A stretch of 64,000 nucleotides of DNA from positions 3,122,722 to 3,186,721 of the forward strand of contig OY282381.1 in the NCBI GenBank assembly GCA_958295915.1, given 5' to 3'. Within the stretch, counting starts at the first letter, position 1. Every line of letters starts with the position of its first letter. The translations under genes were made by a program, and so were the position numbers. Of this stretch, positions 27,639-37,263 are shown piece after piece. Source of the DNA: an uncultured Caldilineaceae bacterium. GTDB lineage: Bacteria > Chloroflexota > Anaerolineae > Caldilineales > Caldilineaceae. The notes under the pieces were generated by a model. It was not told where the DNA came from and searched no databases. It worked only from the letters and a program-made list of their open reading frames with translations.

Positions 27639-28778
27639 TTATCGGCTTCTGCCCACATATTGCAGGTAGCCGCGCTCAGCCAAACCATGCCAGGCCTGAA
27701 TCTCCTCGCGGAAGGCAGACCATTCTGTGAGGATCGAACCAAAATCGGTGTCATCGGCAGCGGTCTCATCGAACAATTCAAATGCAGACTCCTCCGCCGC
27801 TTGCAATACATCGTCCGGGAACGGCAACAGTGTGATATCGGCATCGTTGATCAGCCGGCTCAGGGCCGCCGGGTTCTTGGCATCGTAGCGGGCCATCATC
27901 GTCGTATTGGCCGTGTAGGCGGCTGTCTTGAGCACTTCCTGATACTGCTCCGGCAGTTTGTTCCACTCGTCCAGATTGATCTGGATCTCCAGAGTTGGGC
28001 CTGGCTCCCACCAGCCGGGGAAATAGTAGAAGCTGGCAGCCTTATGGAAGCTCAGTTTCTCGTCATCGTAGGGGCCGACCCACTCGGCGGCATCGATGGC
28101 GCCGGTCTGCAAAGCCTGGAATATCTCTCCGGCGGGCAATACCTGCACGGTTACACCCAAACGATCCATCACCTGGCCGCCCAGACCAGGGATGCGCATT
28201 TTCAGCCCTTTCATATCGGCAACAGAGTTGATCTCTTTGTTGAACCAGCCGCCCATCTGCACGCCTGTGTTGCCTGCCGGGAACTGAATGGTATTGAACC
28301 TTGCCGCATACACCTCCTGCAACACCTCCAGACCGCCGGCCTCATACAGCCAGGCATTCTGCTGGCGGGCTGTCAGACCAAAGGGCAGAGTCGTGCCAAA
28401 TGTGGTAATCGGACTTTTGCCTATATAGTAGTAGGCGGATGTGTGGCCAATGGGCACAGCGCCCTGTTCAACAACATTCAACACTTCCAGGCCAGGGGCC
28501 AGTTCGCCGGCAGCCCGGGGCTGAATCGTAAACTTGCCGCTCGTCATAGCTGAGACCTGATCGGCAACCGTCTTCGCGCCCCCAAAAATCGTGTCCAGCG
28601 ACGGCGGCCAACTGGTGGCCATCTGCCATGCAAGTGTCGGTAGGCTTGCATCGTCCGAAACCGCGCTCTCGACCTGATCTGGAGGCATTACACCAGCCTG
28701 CTCACAGCCAGCGACACCCAGCGCTGCGGCGCCAACCGCGCCCTTAGCAGCCAATCCCAGAAATCTTCTGCGGTCCAT
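27639..28778 (-). CDS. TRAP transporter substrate-binding lipoprotein (DctP-like)
   Basis: The 379-aa extracytoplasmic receptor begins [20 protein letters not shown], a twin-arginine signal, with a lipobox ending at Cys25 (GVAGC), so it should be exported folded and anchored by lipid. The body has the DctP fold, including [17 protein letters not shown] and [20 protein letters not shown], a segment typical of the family that binds alpha-keto acid-type ligands. ATG 28778 has a GGGAGGAGACAAC ribosome-binding site. It is convergent with the permease genes, so it has a separate promoter. Confidence 0.92.
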   Translation of the reverse strand: MDRRRFLGLAAKGAVGAAALGVAGCEQAGVMPPDQVESAVSDDASLPTLAWQMATSWPPSLDTIFGGAKTVADQVSAMTSGKFTIQPRAAGELAPGLEVLNVVEQGAVPIGHTSAYYYIGKSPITTFGTTLPFGLTARQQNAWLYEAGGLEVLQEVYAARFNTIQFPAGNTGVQMGGWFNKEINSVADMKGLKMRIPGLGGQVMDRLGVTVQVLPAGEIFQALQTGAIDAAEWVGPYDDEKLSFHKAASFYYFPGWWEPGPTLEIQINLDEWNKLPEQYQEVLKTAAYTANTTMMARYDAKNPAALSRLINDADITLLPFPDDVLQAAEESAFELFDETAADDTDFGSILTEWSAFREEIQAWHGLAERGYLQYVGRSR

Positions 28779-28842
28779 TTCAGTTGTCTCCTCCCTCTTC
28801 ACATGCTTGAAAAAGAGTAAAAAAGTTTCTAGGTTCCCACCC

Positions 28843-29658
28843 CTATGCCGCAGCGCGCCACGCCTGGCCATCCAAATGCGCGGCAAAGGACATATACGCG
28901 CTTGTGCCGCCATCCACGTAAATCGTCTGACCGGTGACAAAATCGGCGGCATCAGAAGCGAGAAAGGCCGCCATCCGCCCAATATCCGCTGGTTCGCCCA
29001 GACGCCCCCAAGGCACCGTCGCCGCGAAGCTCTCGCGGTTGTAATCGGAAATGTCTTCGTAATAACGGGGCACTTCGATCAGCCCCGGCGCGATGGCATT
29101 GACCCGCACCTTTTGTGGCGCCAACTCGATCGACAGATGACGGGTCAGCGCGGCGATAGCCCCCTTTGTGGCGGCGTAGACCGCATACTCCGGCACGCCA
29201 GCGTGGGTATGCACCGATGCCAGATTGATCACCGAGCCGCCGCCCGCGCCCCGCATATAAGGCAGCGCCTGTTGCGCGCAGAAGATCTGACCGCGCACGT
29301 TAATGGCGAACAGCTTCTCAAAATGCGCGGGCGTGATATCGGCCACTGGCGCCTTTTCCGTGAGACCAGCGTTGTTCACCAGCACGTTCAGCCCACCGAG
29401 AAGATCGGCCGCCGCATCCACGACATGGGCACACACAGCGGCCGACTGCGTAAAATCCCCTTGCACCGCTGCGGCTGTTCCGCCAGCTGCCTGAATCTGT
29501 GCCACAGTTGCGGCCGCGCCCTCATCACTGTACGGATAGTGACAGACCACGGCCGCGCCCTGGCGAGCCAATTCCAAGGCGATTCCCTGACCGATCCCGC
29601 CGCGATCGACGCCGGTGACCAGCGCTCGTTTGCCGGCCAGCGCATCTTTGCCGCTCAT
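28843..29658 (-). CDS. Short-chain dehydrogenase/reductase
   Basis: The 271-aa classical SDR has a nucleotide-binding motif ([13 protein letters not shown]), NNAG ([13 protein letters not shown]), catalytic Ser and YxxxK ([14 protein letters not shown]) and C-terminal PG/GQ elements ([14 protein letters not shown]). The substrate is a sugar, acid or acyl group and cannot be named. ATG 29658 has a GGAGAGCTGAC ribosome-binding site; the longer frame upstream is translated from a type C repeat and rejected. It is upstream of the TRAP receptor on the same strand, which could link it to metabolism of the imported compound. Confidence 0.9.
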   Translation of the reverse strand: MSGKDALAGKRALVTGVDRGGIGQGIALELARQGAAVVCHYPYSDEGAAATVAQIQAAGGTAAAVQGDFTQSAAVCAHVVDAAADLLGGLNVLVNNAGLTEKAPVADITPAHFEKLFAINVRGQIFCAQQALPYMRGAGGGSVINLASVHTHAGVPEYAVYAATKGAIAALTRHLSIELAPQKVRVNAIAPGLIEVPRYYEDISDYNRESFAATVPWGRLGEPADIGRMAAFLASDAADFVTGQTIYVDGGTSAYMSFAAHLDGQAWRAAA

Positions 29659-29668
29659 GTCAGCTCTC

Positions 29669-29740
29669 CAGAAAGTTTCCTGTTTTTCGTTTCGAGTAAC
29701 TGCAATTTGCCGACCACTGGAAACTGACAACTAAAAACTG
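29669..29740. repeat. Type C intergenic repeat
   Basis: GAAAGTTTCCTGTTTTTCGT, then TTCGAGTAACTGCAATTTGC and CCACTGGAAACTGACAACTA. It shares its elements with 25462 and 47331 in inverse order. Confidence 0.6.
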
Positions 29741-29800
29741 CTTTTACACAGAAGCGCTGAGAAAGATACCCCCATGCCAAACGCTATGTGCGAATTCACC

Positions 29801-30619
29801 CTACCGTTGCCTCAAATACGCCAGACTGCGCTCGATCCGGCCCTCTGGATCGTCGCCACCGCGGAATTCGAAAATGTAGTAGATGCGCTGGGGCAATCGA
29901 TCTAAAGCGTCGAGAATGTCTCTCAGCGGCAGCGCGCCCGCGCCGAGGAAGGTCGGCGGGTCGGCCGCATTGGCGGTCTTGTCCTTGACATGGGCGGCAA
30001 TGATCTTGTCAGCCAACCGGTCGATTGCCGCGACCACATCCTGGCCATGATTGGGATAGTTGCCGATATCCAGATTGGTGCGCAGGGCCGACGACTCCAA
30101 CCGGGCCAGCGCCTCTTGAATCTCCGCCAGGGTACCGCCAGGGGCGCGGGCGTAGTTTTCGAGAGCGATGATGATCTCCCGCCCGGCCGCGTAGTCCACG
30201 ACTTCCTGCGCCAGCGCCCACGCCGGGCCATCGTCGGCCTGTGGCGTCAGACCGGGGAAGAAACGAACGAGCGGCGCCCCCAGCGTTGCGGCTGCATCGA
30301 TGTCCCGACGCAGCTGCCGCTGGCCAGCCGCCGAGCGGTCGAAGATCGTGGCTTGGGTGGCGTAGGTCACCAACAGCCCGGCGTCGGCAATGTGTCGGGC
30401 CGCCAGCGGCAGCTCCGTATCGATCCGCGGCCACGTCTCCCGCCGCAGTTCAACGCCATCAGCGCCCACCTGTCGGGCGATGTCCAGAACGTCCCACACC
30501 GTGCGCTCGCCACTCTTCAATCCATCTTCAAACTGCATTGCCGAGATCAAAATCGGTCTGTCGAAGCATCCCTCCAACTCTGATCCCGCAAGAGCGGGAC
30601 GCTCTGCATGGCAGGTCAA
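29801..30619 (-). CDS. TIM-barrel sugar phosphate isomerase/epimerase family protein
   Basis: The protein (up to 272 aa) has the xylose isomerase-like / AP endonuclease 2 TIM barrel: RPILISAMQFEDGLKSG, GADGVELR, IIIALENYARAPGGTLA, LDIGNYPNHGQD, AHVKDKT and a C-terminal YYIFEFRGG. Metal-ligand positions (the E in ALENY, the D in LDIGN, the H in AHVKDK) are present. The start is uncertain: 30619 is a TTG, and the barrel begins around residue 20, with an ATG only at residue 28 that would cut strand 1. The substrate is unknown. Confidence 0.85.
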   Translation of the reverse strand: MTCHAERPALAGSELEGCFDRPILISAMQFEDGLKSGERTVWDVLDIARQVGADGVELRRETWPRIDTELPLAARHIADAGLLVTYATQATIFDRSAAGQRQLRRDIDAAATLGAPLVRFFPGLTPQADDGPAWALAQEVVDYAAGREIIIALENYARAPGGTLAEIQEALARLESSALRTNLDIGNYPNHGQDVVAAIDRLADKIIAAHVKDKTANAADPPTFLGAGALPLRDILDALDRLPQRIYYIFEFRGGDDPEGRIERSLAYLRQR

Positions 30620-30761
30620 AATCGTCTCTTCCCAGGGCTTTTTCTGAATTCAATACGCGTTGTGCGGTCTTCGCCCCCAGTCCCGCGCAGACTACAGGCG
30701 AAGCCGCCCAATCAAGGAGCCGCAGAACCGAAAATTCAGTTTCGCAGCTCTTGTCCCGCTA

Positions 30762-31121
30762 TTAGCCTTTTGTCGTCCACACCGGTTCCGGCTGAATCGT
30801 CGGCTCCGGCGGGGAGCCGGCATCAGGACGGCCGCTGCCCTCCAAGCGGCTGATGGCCCGCACAGTCATATCCTGCTCGACGAGGCACTGGCAGGAAAGA
30901 CGCACGCCGGTCAAGCCTTTCTCTGTCAGTTTTTCCTGCTCGGCGACGGTCATCCGCGTCGGTTCGCCGTCCACAAATGCAACGCGGCAGGTGGTGCATT
31001 TGCAGTTGCCGCCACATGCATGCAACTGATCGATGCCTGCATCCTCGACCAATGCCAGTACCAGTCGTTTGCCCGCTGGCACATCGAATGTGCCAATATC
31101 TTCTATCGTTAGCTTCGGCAT
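30762..31121 (-). CDS. 2Fe-2S ferredoxin
   Basis: The 119-aa plant-type ferredoxin-like protein has four cysteines in the pattern HACGGNCKCTTC plus RLSCQC, close to the adrenodoxin/Isc-Fdx arrangement, and the TMTVAEQEKL segment. It is an electron carrier of unknown partner. ATG 31121 (MPKLTIEDIGTFDV) was chosen over an upstream start because the fold begins there. The C-terminal tail (PDAGSPPEPTIQPEPV) is low-complexity. Confidence 0.9.
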   Translation of the reverse strand: MPKLTIEDIGTFDVPAGKRLVLALVEDAGIDQLHACGGNCKCTTCRVAFVDGEPTRMTVAEQEKLTEKGLTGVRLSCQCLVEQDMTVRAISRLEGSGRPDAGSPPEPTIQPEPVWTTKG

Positions 31122-31346
31122 AAAATCCAACCCCTCTGCGTGTGAAAATAGGAAACGATACACCACTGCCCCATCATCGTCAGGTGGTGATTGCCATGTC
31201 GGCTACCCGCTTGCGGCGCTGTGTGACGACACGACAAACCAGGGCTGTTGACGCCCCCCTTGCGATTGAGATGGGCAGATGGCTGTTAATTCTCTCACAT
31301 TGTTTCTCTCATATTGTATAGGAATAGCCTGTAAAACCCAAGTGCT

Positions 31347-32780
31347 TCAGGCTTGGAAGCCGTCACACACGAATACGAACATCAGATCGTTGACATTCGT
31401 CTGCGTCGGGCCGCTCAAGAGCAGATCATCGGTGGCGCGCAGGAACGGATAGGCATCGTGGCGACGCAGACTGTCGGCAGCGCACAGCCCGACATGCTCT
31501 CCTCTGGCAACCGTTCCGCTGTCGGCCATACCGCCGGCGCTGTCCGTCGGCCCATCGCTGCCATCTGTGGCCAGGGAAACCACCGTCAGCCCCGGCAAAT
31601 GTTGCAGGCCCAGCGCGGCAGCCAGCGCGATCTCCTGATTGCGTCCGCCTTTCCCCGGATTCTTGCCCAAGCTGACAGTCGTCTCACCGCCGAGGATCAG
31701 GCAGGCAGGCGCGGGCGCCGGTTGTCCGCTCGCTTGCGCCTCCCGCCCCAGCCCGACGAGCATTTTCGCGATTTCTGACGCCTCCCCTTCGACAAAAGTC
31801 GAAAGCAGCAAGGGATTGAAGCCAAGTTCGGACGCCTTTGCCAGGGCCGCATTGGCCGCGGTGCGGTTATCGGCAACCACGAGGGTCTGGCTATTGGCGA
31901 AGATCGGATCGTGCGGTTTGGGCGTGTCGGGGATATCGCCGGCCAGCCCCGCCCGCAGGCGCTTGACCACGGCCTTGGGCAAACTGGCGGTCAGTGTATA
32001 CTTTTCGACAATCGCCCAGGCATCGGCCCAGTCGCTTATGTCGGGGACGGTCGGCCCGCTGGCGATGACGTCCAGAGGGCTGCCAATGACATCGCTGAGG
32101 GCCAGTGTCAGGAGCGTAGCCGGCGCCACCGCGCGGGCCAATTGGCCGCCTTTCACCGCGCTGGTGTGTTTGCGCAGGCAGTTGATTTCGTTGATGGTTG
32201 CGCCGCAAGCCAGCAGCGCGTCGGTCATACCTTGCAGATCGGCCAGGGTGAGTTGCTCTGCGCCGTCGGCAGGGGCGCCCGCGGGCGCGACCAGCAGGGC
32301 GGAGCCACCGCCGGAAAGAAGAGCGACCAGCAGATCATCTTCGTCCGCCTGTTCCACCAGCGCAAGCATCTCCTTGCCGGCCAGGACGCCGGCTTCATCC
32401 GGCACAGGATGGCCGGCTTCCACCACCCGTATGGCGGAAGGCCTGGCGCGCCCCTGCTCTGCCGGCTCGCCATGATCGTATTTCGTCACCGCCAGCCCGT
32501 GGCTGATGCGGTCGCCCAGCGCAACTTCCACAGCTCGGCTCATCGGCGCCGCGGCCTTACCCGCGGCGATGACAAAGATGCGGCGATAGCGGCGCAGATC
32601 GTAGTTCAGCGCGCGCTCTGCCGGGGAGCGGCCGGCGACGGTCAGAATATCCCCGCGACGCCGGAGAACGTTCTGCACAGCGGCAAAGGGATCGACCGCA
32701 TCCAGCGCGGCATCCAACACCGCCACAATGCGGCGACGTTGCGCCGGATTCGGTTGCAGTACAGCTTCATCAAAGCGCAT
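31347..32780 (-). CDS. Glycerate kinase, MOFRL-type
   Basis: The 477-aa protein has an N-terminal DUF4147 domain (IFVIAAGKAAAPMSRAVE, LLSGGGSALLVAPA) and a C-terminal MOFRL domain (LILGGETTVSLGKNPGKGGR, then NQEIALAAAL). Such enzymes phosphorylate D-glycerate to 2-phosphoglycerate and are also called hydroxypyruvate reductase-like in older annotation. ATG 32780 is preferred over the GTG just before it. It follows rloB with an 9-bp gap on the same strand, although the two are functionally unrelated. Confidence 0.92.
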   Translation of the reverse strand: MRFDEAVLQPNPAQRRRIVAVLDAALDAVDPFAAVQNVLRRRGDILTVAGRSPAERALNYDLRRYRRIFVIAAGKAAAPMSRAVEVALGDRISHGLAVTKYDHGEPAEQGRARPSAIRVVEAGHPVPDEAGVLAGKEMLALVEQADEDDLLVALLSGGGSALLVAPAGAPADGAEQLTLADLQGMTDALLACGATINEINCLRKHTSAVKGGQLARAVAPATLLTLALSDVIGSPLDVIASGPTVPDISDWADAWAIVEKYTLTASLPKAVVKRLRAGLAGDIPDTPKPHDPIFANSQTLVVADNRTAANAALAKASELGFNPLLLSTFVEGEASEIAKMLVGLGREAQASGQPAPAPACLILGGETTVSLGKNPGKGGRNQEIALAAALGLQHLPGLTVVSLATDGSDGPTDSAGGMADSGTVARGEHVGLCAADSLRRHDAYPFLRATDDLLLSGPTQTNVNDLMFVFVCDGFQA

Positions 32781-32789
32781 CACTCTTCT

Positions 32790-33419
32790 TTATCGCTGGC
32801 CTGGCAAGAAGCGATTCAACTGCTGAACGAGCGAATGAACCTTGGTGGACGGGTCATCCGTTGCTGGGTTATGGGGGGAATACTGTTTGAGCAGACGTTC
32901 GGCGTGCTCAATAGCAGTGTCCTGCCGAGAATATAACCGATCGTACATGTCTGGAGCATTCTTGTGGTAAGGGCGGCCCAACAGGTCGTTCAATTTTTCC
33001 GTATAATCCTTACGGTGCATGGGGGTATTGTAAAAATGGAAGTGGAGCAGGTACCAGAGTTCAAAGGCCTGATTGGAGTAGGCTACCTGCACCTCTTGGC
33101 TCTGCGCCCGTTGTATTGCGCCATTGAAGTCTTCAGCATTGCAAGTGTCCCGATCAAAGACACACCAAACCTGATCGTATTCGCCTTGCTCCCTTAGTTT
33201 TAGCGCTTCATCCACCAGTTGCCGGGGACTGATGCCGAAGCCCTGCACATCAATCACCAGTACAGGGACTCGAAAACTTCTAAAGTAGTTGGGCTCGGTC
33301 TGTTGGCCTTCACACACGATCAGAAAACGCTGGCGTACTTCCCTTGTGTTGATGCGTCGCCGACTGTACCCACGTCCGCCGCCCTTTCGGCGCTCGTGCA
33401 ACTTTCGCTTCTTGGCCAT
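32790..33419 (-). CDS. rloB: RloB-like TOPRIM-type protein
   Basis: The 209-aa protein starts with a basic stretch (MAKKRKLHERRKGGGRGYSR) and has FLIVCEGQQTEPNYF and VWCVFDRDTCN, the conserved Glu and DxD expected of a TOPRIM-like metal site, then SNQAFELWYLLHFHFYNTP, a signature of the RloB family. RloB genes occur with an ATPase partner in restriction and abortive-infection loci. It overlaps rloA by one base (TGATG), showing translational coupling. A nuclease effector role is inferred, by analogy with ATPase-TOPRIM defence pairs such as PARIS. Confidence 0.88.
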   Translation of the reverse strand: MAKKRKLHERRKGGGRGYSRRRINTREVRQRFLIVCEGQQTEPNYFRSFRVPVLVIDVQGFGISPRQLVDEALKLREQGEYDQVWCVFDRDTCNAEDFNGAIQRAQSQEVQVAYSNQAFELWYLLHFHFYNTPMHRKDYTEKLNDLLGRPYHKNAPDMYDRLYSRQDTAIEHAERLLKQYSPHNPATDDPSTKVHSLVQQLNRFLPGQR

Positions 33420-34729
33420 CAGTTCTGTTCCAGCGCCTGTCGTATGTCACCCAGGAATGGAATGGCCCCATAGCGCCCCTGGATATAATCCTTGTCATAG
33501 ATCGCATCATTGCGCACCTTGAATTCAGCCAGTGAGTAGAGATGCGATACCCCCTGGCGATCCTTCTCTGCAAACCAGATCTGATCGCGACGCAGCAGCC
33601 GATTGTCCAGCAGATTGGTGTCCTGCGTGGCAAAGACCAATTGGGCGTGGTTGGGATTTGTCTCTGGATCGTTGAAGAGCCTGACGATCTCTCGGGTCAG
33701 CAAGGGGTGCAAGCGGGCGTCCAGCTCGTCAATGATGAGTACGTTCCCATAATTTAGAACGTCTACAAGGAGACCGGACAGGGCAAAGAGCTTTTTGGTT
33801 CCTTCAGATTCATGCTCATCCAGATCGAACAGTTCCGGCGTAACAGGCTGACCTGCATCGTCCACTTTGCGGTGAACGGTTCGCACTGCCCTTCGTTCTC
33901 CTTCGCCGAGAAATTTCTGGGCAGTTTCCAGAGCGGTGCGCAACTCTTCCGGAATTTCATCTGGCAGTGGCGGGATGTCTGAGATGGGAACTACCACCTT
34001 CTCTATTCGAATGTCCTCAATCCCCAAATCCAACTGCTTTATGAGCGCTACAATGTCCTCTGCAGACCCCTCGTCGCTGAGCAGGCGCTCCGTGAAAAAT
34101 CGCATACCGACATCCAAGTGCCCTAAACCGGTTGTAATGCTAAGCGAGCGGAACCAGCCAAGCGCCTTTTGCGCGATTTTGCCATCAAACTGGGCAACTA
34201 CAGAGAGAAAGAGCGCATTGGGCCGGGTTCTCGCGGACAGATTGCGGCCTTCCTTGAATTTTTCACCCAGAATGATTTCATCCCCATCTCGCTCGAATAG
34301 CCTGGATTCCCGGACTTTCGGCGCGACATACAGCCATTCAGCCTCGACCCGCTCCGCGGTTACCTCAAAGCCATAACGATAGCGCCGTTCCTCCACAATG
34401 AACACGATCTCAAAAGAGGATGGCTGGTCGACGGTCTGGGTACGAAGCCGAAAAGGTTCAACATCGATTCCCCCCGTCCGCTCTGTCCTCTCGGAGGAAT
34501 TTATCACAAAGTACCGCATAAAGTTGATTGCGGCGATGAGGTTGCTCTTGCCACTGGCATTGGCGCCGTAGATAGCGGCGCTCGTCAACAGGTTGATTCC
34601 GCCAGGCGCGGCAAACACATTCTTTGCGTCCAACTCAGCATATTTCGCCTTGAGCGAACCGGCTACCATGCTCAAGGTGACTTCGTCCCGGAATGAGCGA
34701 TAGTTGGCAATGCTGAATGCAATAAGCAT
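33419..34729 (-). CDS. rloA: RloA-like AAA ATPase
   Basis: The 436-aa ABC/SMC-like AAA ATPase shows Walker A GANASGKSN (residues 55-63) after the N-terminal FSIANYRSFRDEVTLSM, and Walker B VLIIDELDARLHPLL with the histidine-switch region (HAQLVFATQDTNLLD). An insertion domain occupies the middle. Members act with RloB as a two-gene defence module, the ATPase sensing the trigger. Start and coupling with rloB are clear. The target phage signal cannot be deduced. Confidence 0.9.
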   Translation of the reverse strand: MLIAFSIANYRSFRDEVTLSMVAGSLKAKYAELDAKNVFAAPGGINLLTSAAIYGANASGKSNLIAAINFMRYFVINSSERTERTGGIDVEPFRLRTQTVDQPSSFEIVFIVEERRYRYGFEVTAERVEAEWLYVAPKVRESRLFERDGDEIILGEKFKEGRNLSARTRPNALFLSVVAQFDGKIAQKALGWFRSLSITTGLGHLDVGMRFFTERLLSDEGSAEDIVALIKQLDLGIEDIRIEKVVVPISDIPPLPDEIPEELRTALETAQKFLGEGERRAVRTVHRKVDDAGQPVTPELFDLDEHESEGTKKLFALSGLLVDVLNYGNVLIIDELDARLHPLLTREIVRLFNDPETNPNHAQLVFATQDTNLLDNRLLRRDQIWFAEKDRQGVSHLYSLAEFKVRNDAIYDKDYIQGRYGAIPFLGDIRQALEQN

Positions 34730-34907
34730 GAGTCGTTTCCGCAGGGAAACAGAGGAATTTGTGAAAAAATCTCACATATCTCTATTTTGCCAGCATACTT
34801 GGCAATTTGGAAAACGAGGCAATCGGGAAAACTGAACGGATAGCTGGGTACGCAGTTGTGGCTGCCTCTTTCTCAATCCCCCCAATGCCCCATCGTTCCT
34901 TACCCCC

Positions 34908-35768
34908 TCACAGCCTGCGAAATTTCTGTAAGCCGTTGTCCACCTGCACCTGGCCCACGTAGATATCGCCGCGAGAGTCGACCCAGATGCCGTGTGGACA
35001 ACCATTGAACTCGCCCGGTCTGTCGCTGGAGCGCCCGCCGCCCCAGTGACTCAACAGCTCGCCGTCAAGGCTCCAGACGCTCGCGCGCTGGGTCAGTTCA
35101 GCGACATAGATGACTTCGCCCTGCGGGTCGAAATAGATCGTATCCGGCTTGAGCAGACCAGTCCGCTCCTCCAGAAAATTGCCGTCGGTGTCGAAAATCT
35201 GAATGCGGTCATTGGTGCGGTCGCAAACCCACACGCGATCGTGTTTGTCCAGCCGCACGCAGTGGGACAAGGCAAACTGGCCCGGCCCGTTCCCCCAATC
35301 CCCCCAGGAATGGAGTCGCTTGCCATCTGCCGAGAATTTATGCACGCGCGCATTGTCGTAGCCATCAGAGATGAACAGATCGCCGTTGGAGGCCACCGCC
35401 AGATCGGTCGGCAGGCGGAACGGTTCGCCCGGCGCGCCCTCTTGCCCCGGCGCGCCGATTGTCATCACCAGCTCCCCTTGAGGATTAAATTTGAAGATGC
35501 AGTGGGTCTCGCGTTCCGTGCACCAGACGTTGTCCTCACTGTCGATGAAAATCCCATGGGCATCTTTGATGACATCCTCACCCCAGGAAGCGAGAAAGTT
35601 CCCCTCGCGGTCGAAAACGACCAGCGGATGCTCGCTACGCGAGTAGACATACACCCGGTCCTGGGAATCGCACGCCACCGCCGCTACCCAGCCAAATTGC
35701 CAGCCCTCAGGCAATTTGGCCCAATTTTCTACCACCTCGTACTGATAGTCACCCGATCCGAACGACAT
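34908..35768 (-). CDS. NHL-repeat six-bladed beta-propeller
   Basis: The 286-aa protein consists of NHL blades: VAAVACDSQDRVYVYSR, AHGIFIDSEDNVWCTE, PTDLAVASNGDLFISDG, SHCVRLDKHDRVWVCDR and PHGIWVDSRGDIYVGQV. It resembles the catalytic core of peptidyl-alpha-hydroxyglycine amidating lyase, but no signal peptide is present and enzymatic activity is not supported. ATG 35768 has an AGGAGGA ribosome-binding site. A type D palindrome lies just upstream. Confidence 0.85.
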   Translation of the reverse strand: MSFGSGDYQYEVVENWAKLPEGWQFGWVAAVACDSQDRVYVYSRSEHPLVVFDREGNFLASWGEDVIKDAHGIFIDSEDNVWCTERETHCIFKFNPQGELVMTIGAPGQEGAPGEPFRLPTDLAVASNGDLFISDGYDNARVHKFSADGKRLHSWGDWGNGPGQFALSHCVRLDKHDRVWVCDRTNDRIQIFDTDGNFLEERTGLLKPDTIYFDPQGEVIYVAELTQRASVWSLDGELLSHWGGGRSSDRPGEFNGCPHGIWVDSRGDIYVGQVQVDNGLQKFRRL

Positions 35769-35786
35769 GTCATCCTCCTGCGATGT

Positions 35787-35813
35787 GGGCAACTACAAGG
35801 GTTGCCCCTACTG
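35787..35813. repeat. Type D palindrome
   Basis: GGGCAACTACAAGGGTTGCC, then CCTACTG. GGGCAAC pairs with GTTGCCC. Confidence 0.6.
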
Positions 35814-35874
35814 ATCTGGTGGAAACGGGCGTCATAAATGCCTACGACATTCACACGCCCCACGTTTAATGTCT

Positions 35875-36933
35875 TCAATCGTCCCACGCCTTGACTGCAA
35901 TTTTGATCACTTCCTCATCCCCCAGACGATAGCTGCCATTGAGAGCATGGAAACCATTCAGCACCTGATCCAGAGGCAGAGTGTGACTGACCATATCGGC
36001 ATATGGATATTCGTTTTTTTCTAATATACGCAGCCCGCGCACGAAATGCTCGTATTGGCTGCCCCAGATCGCCTCCACCCGCATATTCTTACGCATGAGC
36101 AGCTGGTTGATATTGAAATCGATGGAGCCCATATCGACGAAGTGGCCCACCTCGACAAATGTGCCGCCGTGGCGCACGTAGCCCAACCCCTCCGGCGTAG
36201 CGGGCAGGAAACCGGCGCATTCGAAGACGACATCGGCGCCCTGCTTCATGGGCGTGTGCCATAGCGTCTGCTCGGTTCGCTCGCCAACGGTCTTCACTTC
36301 TTCAATGTTCACCGTCACATCGGCGCCGTACCGCTTTGCCAATTCCAGACGTTTGGCCGGGCCTCCCACCATAATGATCTGGGCCGCGCCCATCTGCTTG
36401 GCGCACAGGAGCGTCACCAGGCCGATGGCGCCGCTACCCTGGACAACAACCGTATCGCCTAACTGCACGTTGCCCCGCATCGCCGCGTGGACGCCAATGG
36501 TAAACGGTTCCGTCAGCACCGCCACCTCCGGCGCGCAATCGGTCTTGAGCATGCACGTATTGTGCAGCCCCAAATAGATATAATCAGCGAATCCACCGTA
36601 GAAGTGGGGCGGCTTGTCCGGCGTGTCGTAGAAGCCGTATGCCCCATAGCCGCCCGTGCCCGGCGAAAAGATCACGCGATCGCCTTCCTCCAGCGGACGG
36701 CCAATGTAATCCAGCGCGCCGCCGGCGCCGATGGCCTCGACCACACCGACATTTTCGTGACCCAGTACCATTTCGCCTTGAATGCCGTTCTGCCAATTGT
36801 GCAGGTCCGTTCCGCAGATACCGGCCAATTCCTGGCGCAGCAGTACTTTGCCCGGTTCTGGATGGGGAACTGGATATTCGCGAATCTCAAACGCCTGTCC
36901 TTGGGCAATAACCGCCCTTCCTGTTTTTGTCAT
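35875..36933 (-). CDS. Zinc-dependent alcohol dehydrogenase (MDR family)
   Basis: The 352-aa medium-chain dehydrogenase has catalytic-zinc ligands in GICGTDLHNW and GHENVGVVEAIG, and a Rossmann fold (GSGAIGLVTLLCAKQMG). The usual four-cysteine structural zinc lobe is replaced by a glycine/aromatic stretch (GTGGYGAYGFYDTPDKP). It probably oxidises a polyol or secondary alcohol with NAD. ATG 36933 gives MTKTGRAVIAQGQAF, the expected N-terminus; the longer frame adds 11 unrelated residues. Confidence 0.9.
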   Translation of the reverse strand: MTKTGRAVIAQGQAFEIREYPVPHPEPGKVLLRQELAGICGTDLHNWQNGIQGEMVLGHENVGVVEAIGAGGALDYIGRPLEEGDRVIFSPGTGGYGAYGFYDTPDKPPHFYGGFADYIYLGLHNTCMLKTDCAPEVAVLTEPFTIGVHAAMRGNVQLGDTVVVQGSGAIGLVTLLCAKQMGAAQIIMVGGPAKRLELAKRYGADVTVNIEEVKTVGERTEQTLWHTPMKQGADVVFECAGFLPATPEGLGYVRHGGTFVEVGHFVDMGSIDFNINQLLMRKNMRVEAIWGSQYEHFVRGLRILEKNEYPYADMVSHTLPLDQVLNGFHALNGSYRLGDEEVIKIAVKAWDD

Positions 36934-37263
36934 AGCGTCTTCTCCTGCGGTTGCGCTGTGCGACACAGCGTTGTGTGTAGAACTTATCCGCGCTATAAAC
37001 GGGCAACCAGACGCCGGCTGGGGGTGAACAACACCGGTGGTTTGATGGGGTAGTATACTACAGTCGTTAGCCTGGCGATAGTCGTTTGAAAATAGGGCAG
37101 TGTGTTACAATTGCTCTGGGTCGATTCTCATATGGACCCCGTACCGGAAAAGACAGTTAACCGCTTTATGAGGAGAGGAAGCGCCTCTCTCCTCTTCCCT
37201 CTTTTCTCGCCATTGGTCGGGAAAGCCGCAGACGGTGAGGCGGCCACCGCGAAAGAAGCGACA
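36934..37263. other. Intergenic region upstream of a small gene
   Basis: 330 bp between the divergent MDR and small-protein genes. The frame of the small gene is open back to 37102, but no good start or homology is seen there. No RNA gene or repeat recognised. Confidence 0.35.

Noticed and set aside
29658..29730. Longer SDR start with MSVSSGRQIAVTRNEKQ
   Set aside because: This peptide is the translation of a type C repeat and lacks a ribosome-binding site.
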